Shown one piece after another: positions 13,501-19,500 of a stretch of 64,000 nucleotides of DNA (position 1 is the first letter of the stretch; every line of letters starts with the position of its first letter). A program made the translations under genes and the position numbers. The notes below the pieces were generated by a model that did no database searches, was not told the origin of the DNA, and saw nothing but the letters and a program-made list of their open reading frames with translations. Source of the DNA: Fratercula arctica (taxonomy: Eukaryota; Chordata; Aves; Charadriiformes; Alcidae). The stretch spans positions 5,194,243 through 5,258,242 of the forward strand of contig CANTUZ010000027.1 of the NCBI GenBank assembly GCA_947846985.1, given 5' to 3'.

Positions 13501-16500
13501 TGGGGGAGGGGACACGGGGTGGGGGAGGGGACCCAGGGGTTTGGGGGGACCCAGGGTAGGGGAGGGGACACAGAGGTGGGGGAGGGGAAACGGGGTGGGG
13601 GAGGGGACACGGGGGTCTGGGGGGACCCAGGGGTTCAAGGGGACACCCAGGGGTGGGGGAGGGGACCCGGGGGGTGGGGGAGGGGACACAGGTGTCTGGG
13701 GGCACCCAAGGGTGGGGGAGGGGACCCAAGGGTGGGGGAGGGGACCCAGGGGTCGGGTGGGGGGCACCCAGGGGTGGAGGAGGGGACACGGGGTGGGGGA
13801 GGGGACCCGGGGGTCAGGGGGAGGGGACACGGGGTGGGGGAGGGGATGCGGGGGTCAGGGGGAGGGGACACGGAGTGGGGGAGGGGATGCGGGGGTCAGG
13901 GGGCACCCAGGGGTGGGGGAGGGGACACGGGGTGAGGGAGGGGACACAGGTGTCTGGGGGCACCCAAGGGTGGGGGAGGGGACCCAAGGGTGAGGGAGGG
14001 GACCCAGGGGTGGGGGAAGGGACATGGGGGTCTGGGGGGGACCTGGGTGTCCAGGGGGGTGGGGGGCACCCAAGGGTGGGGGAGGGGACCCAGGGGTGGG
14101 GGAGGGAACTCAGGGGTCTGGGGGGGGCACCCAGGGGTGGGGGAGGGGACACTGGGTGGGGGAGGGGACGCGGGGGTCAGGGGGCAGCCAGGGGTGGGGG
14201 AGGGGACCCGGGGGGGTGGGGGAGGGGACACAGGTGTCTGGGGGCACCCAAGGGTGGGGGAGGGGACCGGGGGGTCTGGGGGGGGACACCCAGGGGTGGG
14301 GGAGGGGACACGGGGTGGGAGAGGGGACCCGGGGGTCTGGGGGGCACCCAGGGGTGCAAGGGGCACCCAGGCGCCGGGGGGGGGGTCTCACCTGGACGTG
14401 CAGGACGTGGGTGAGGCTGTCGCCCAGCCCCCAGGGCCCGCGGGCCGTGAGGGTGACGGGGACGTCGCCGGGGCGCAGGGCCACCAGGGTGAGGGGCAGG
14501 GCCACCGCCCCCCCGGGGGGCACCCACAGGCGCCGGGGGGCCCCGTCCAGCCCCGCGCAGACCCCCTCGGCCACCGCCAGCGTCACCGTCACCTGGGGGG
14601 CCGTGGGGCAGGGGGGATCTATGGGGCACGGGGGGCTACGGGGCGGGGGGGATCCACGGGGCACAGGGGGCTATGGGGCAGGGGGGCTATGGGCAGGAGG
14701 TGCTTATGGGGCACAGGGAGCTATGGGGCAGGGGGGATCTATGGGGCAGGGGGGCTATGGGGCACAGGGGGCTATGGGGCATGGGGGATCTATGGGGCAG
14801 GAGGTGGTTATGGGGCACAGGGGGCTATGGGGCAGGAGGGCTATGGGGGAGGAGGTGCTCATGGGGCACGGGGGGCTATGGGGCAGGGGGCTATGGGGCA
14901 GGGGGGCTATGGGGCACGGGGGATCTATGGGGCACGGGGGGCTATGGGGCAGGAGGTGGTTATGGGGCAGGGGGGCCTATGGGGTAGGGGATGGCTATGG
15001 GGCACAGGAGGTGGCTATGGGGCACAGGAGGGGGCTATGGGGCTGGAGGTGGTTATGGGGCACAGGCTGTGGCTGTGGGGCAGGGGTTTACTATGGGGCA
15101 GGGGGTGGCTATGGGGCACAGGGGGTAGCTATGCATCAGGGGGTGGCTATGGGGCAGGGCAGAGCTATGGGGCACGGGGAGGGTCTATGGGGCAGGCAGC
15201 ATCTGTGGGGCATATAGAGGAATCTGTGGGGCACAGAACTGTCTATGGGGCAGGGGGGCATGTGTGGGGCGGGGGGTATCTCTGGGGCTGGGGACTCACG
15301 TTGACGCCGTGGGGCAGCCGGCTGTGGATGCGGGGCAGGAGCTGCAGCTGCTCGTGGGGGCGGACGCTGGGGGGCAGCTGCAGCCCCACATAGAGCTCCT
15401 GGGACACCGTCACCCGCTGGGGCACCGCCAGGCACAGCCCTGCCAGCGCCGTGTCACCGGGGGGGGACAGGGGGACACGGGGACATGGGGGGACACGGGG
15501 ACATGGGGGACATGGGGGGACATGGGGGACACGGGGGGGACATGGGGGACATAGGGGGACATGGGGACATGGGGGACATGGGGACATGGGGGGACAAGGG
15601 GGGACATGGGGACATGGGGGGACATGGGGATATGGGGGGGACATGGGGGACATGGGGACATGGGGGACATGGGACATGGGGGACATGGGGGGACATGGGG
15701 ATATGGGGGGGGACATGGGGACATGGGGACATGGGGACATGGGGGCACATGAGGAGACACGGGGGGACATGGGGACCCCATGGGGACACCGCACCCATCA
15801 TGGGTGACACGGGGTGGTGGCATCACCTTGGGGGTCAGTGGTGCCTGGGGACAGCGCAGGGGACGGGGGACGTGGGGGGGCTGCGGCACCGTGGGATGGG
15901 GGGGGGGAGGGGGGGACATGGGGACACCGTGGGGAGGTGACAGCGTGGGGACACTGAGGTGACACTCACCGTGGCCGGGGATGACGGCGATGGCCTGAAT
16001 CTCCCAGGTGGTGATGGAGTCAGGGAGGAGCACTGTGACCCTGGGGACATGGGGACACGGGGGGGGATGTGGGGGGACATGGGGGACATGGGGGGACATG
16101 GGGACATGGGGGACATGGGGACATGGGGGACATGGGGGGACATAGGGGGACACGGGGACATGGGGGGGATGTGGGGGACATGGGGGACATGGGGACATGG
16201 GGACATGGGGGGACATGGGGACATGGGGGACATGGGGGGACATGGGGGACATGGGGACATGGGGACATGGGGGACATGGGGACAAGGGGACATGGGGGGA
16301 CATGGGGGGACATGGGGGGACATGGGGGACATGGGGACATGGGGGGACATGGGGACATGGGGACATGGGGGGACATGGGGGACATGGGGGACATGGGGAC
16401 ATGGGGGGACATGGGGACATGGGGACATGGGGACATGGGGGGACATGGGGGACATGGGGGACATGGGGGGACATGGGGGACATGGGGGACATGGGGACAT

Positions 16501-19500
16501 GGGGGGACATGGGGGACATGGGGGACATGGGGACATGGGGGGACATGGGGACATGGGGACATGGGGGGACATGGGGGACATGGGGGACATGGGGACATGG
16601 GGGGGACATGGGGACATGGGGACATGGGGACATGGGGGGACATGGGGGACATGGGGACATGGGGGACATGGGGACATGGGGGGACATGGGGGGACATGGG
16701 GGGACATGGGGACATAGGGACATGGGGACATGGGGACATAGGGACATGGGGGACATGGGGGGACATGGGGGACATGGGGGACATGGGGGACATGGGGGGA
16801 CATGGGGACATGGGGACATGGGGGGACATGGGGGACATGGGGGACATGGGGGACATGGGGACATGGGGGACATGGGGACATGGGGGGACATGGGGGGACA
16901 TGGGGGGACATGGGGACATAGGGACATGGGGGACATGGGGGGACATGGGGGACATGGGGGACATGGGGGACATGGGGGGACATGGGGGACATGGGGGACA
17001 TGGGGGGACATGGGGACATAGGGACATGGGGACATGGGGGGACATGGGGACATGGGGGGACATGGGGGGACATGGGGGGACATGGGGGACATGGGGACAT
17101 GGGGGGACATGGGGGGACATGGGGGGACATGGGGGACATGGGGGGACATGGGGGACATGGGGACATGGGGGGACATGGGGGGACATGGGGGGACATGGGG
17201 GACACATGGGGGACATGGGGGGACATGGGGGGACATGGGGGACATGGGGGGACATGGGGGGACATGGGGGGACATGGGGGACATGGGGGGACATGGGGAC
17301 ATGGGGGGACATGGGGGGGACATGGGGGACATGGGGGACATGGGGGGGACATGGGGGACATGGGGGACATGGGGGGGACATGGGGGGACATGGGGGGACA
17401 TGGGGGACATGGGCATGGGGGGACATGGGGGGTCTATGGGGGACATGGGGGGACATGGGGGGACATGGGGACATGGGGGGACATGGGGGACATGGGGGAC
17501 ATGGGGGACATGGGGGGGACATGGGGGGACATGGGGGACATGGGGGGGACATGGGGGACATGGGGGACATGGGGACATGGGGGGGACATGGGGACATGGG
17601 GACATGGGGGGACATGGGGGGACATGGGGGCCATGGGGACATGGGGGGACATGGGGGACATGGGGGACATGGGGGGACATGGGGGACATGGGGACATGGG
17701 GACATGGGGACATGGGGGGACATGGGGGGGACATGGGGGACATGGGGACATGGGGACTGGGGGACATGGGGGGACATGGGGGACATGGGGGACATGGGGG
17801 GACATGGGGACATGGGGACATGGGGACATGGGGGGGACATGGGGGGACATGGGGGACAATGGGGGGACATGGGGGGACAATGGGGGGACAATGGGGACAA
17901 TGGGGACAATGGGGGGGACATGGGGGGGACATGGGGGACAATGGGGGACATGGGGGGACATGGGGACGTGGGGGGACATGGGGGGGACATGGGGGGACAT
18001 GGGGGACATGGGGGACATGGGGGGGACATGGGGACGTGGGGGGGACATGGGGGGGACATGGGGGGGACATGGGGGACATGAGGGACATGGGGGGACATGG
18101 GGACGTGGGGGGACATGGGGGGACATGGGGACATGGGGGGACATGGGGGACATGGGGACACGGGGACAATGGGGACATGGGGGACATGGGGGACATGGGG
18201 GACATGGGGGGACATGGGGGGACATGGGGGGACATGGGGACATGGGGGGAAATGGGGGGACATGGGGGACATGGGGGACATGGGGGGACATGGGGGACGT
18301 GGGGGGACATGGGGGGACATGGGGGGACAAGGGGGGACATGGGGGACATGGGGGGGACATGGGGACGTGGGGGGACATGGGGGGACATGGGGACATGGGG
18401 GGACATGGGGGACACGGGGGACACGGGGACATGGGGACACGGGGGGGGTGTCACCTGTGGGTGCGGTTGGTGCCGAGGCTGCGCCACAACCAGCTCTCGG
18501 GGAAGAAGCTGCGGGTGGGGCCCGGCCCCTCCCCCCAGGGCTCCTCCCACTCCTCCGGCAGCAGCACTGCAGCGGGGGCAGGGGCAGGGGTCACAGGGGT
18601 CACGGGGTCACAGGGGTCACAGGGGTCACGGGGTCACAGGGGTCATGGGGTCACAGGGGTCATGGGGTCACGGGGTCATGGGGTCAGGGGTCACACAGGT
18701 CACAGGGGTCACAGGGGTCAGAGAGGTCACAGGGGTCACACGGGGTCCCTGGGTCACACACATCACTCAGGGTCACCCCCCCAGGGACCTCCCCTCTGTG
18801 GCCCCCACCCATGTTCCCCCCCATCCCCCCCCGTGACCCCCCCAGTGACCCCCCCGTGTGACCCCCCATGTCCCCCATGTCCCCCCATGTCCCCCCATTT
18901 TCCCAGCTCCCCCCATGTCCCCCCACGGTCCCCCATGTCCCCATGTCCCCATTGTCCCCCCATGTCCCCCCCAGGTTCCCCCCATTTTTGGGGGGTCCAC
19001 ATGTCCCCCCATGTCCCCATGTCCCCATGTCCCCCCATGTCCCCCATGTCCCCCATGTCCCATGTCCCACCATGTCCAATTGTCCCCCATGTCCCCCCAT
19101 GCCCATGTCCCCCCATAGTCCCCCATGTCCCCCCACGGTCCCCATGTCCCCCATGTCACCACTGTCCCCATGTCCCCCATGTCCACCCAGGTTGTCCCCC
19201 CATGTTCCCCCATGCCCCCATGGCCCCCCATGTCCCCATGTCCCATGTCCCCATGTACCCCCATTCCAGGCCCAATGTCCCCATGTCCCCCATGTCCCCC
19301 CATGTCCCCATGCTTCGCCTATGTCCCCCATGTCCCCCATGTCCCCCCATGTCCCCAGTCCCCCCCATGTCCCCAGTGTCCCCCATGTCCCCATGTCCCC
19401 CCCCATGTCCCCATGTCCCCATGTCCCCCCTGTCCCCTCCATGTCCCCATGTCCCCATGTCCCCCCCCTCCCTCCATGTCCCCATGTCCCCATGTCCCCC

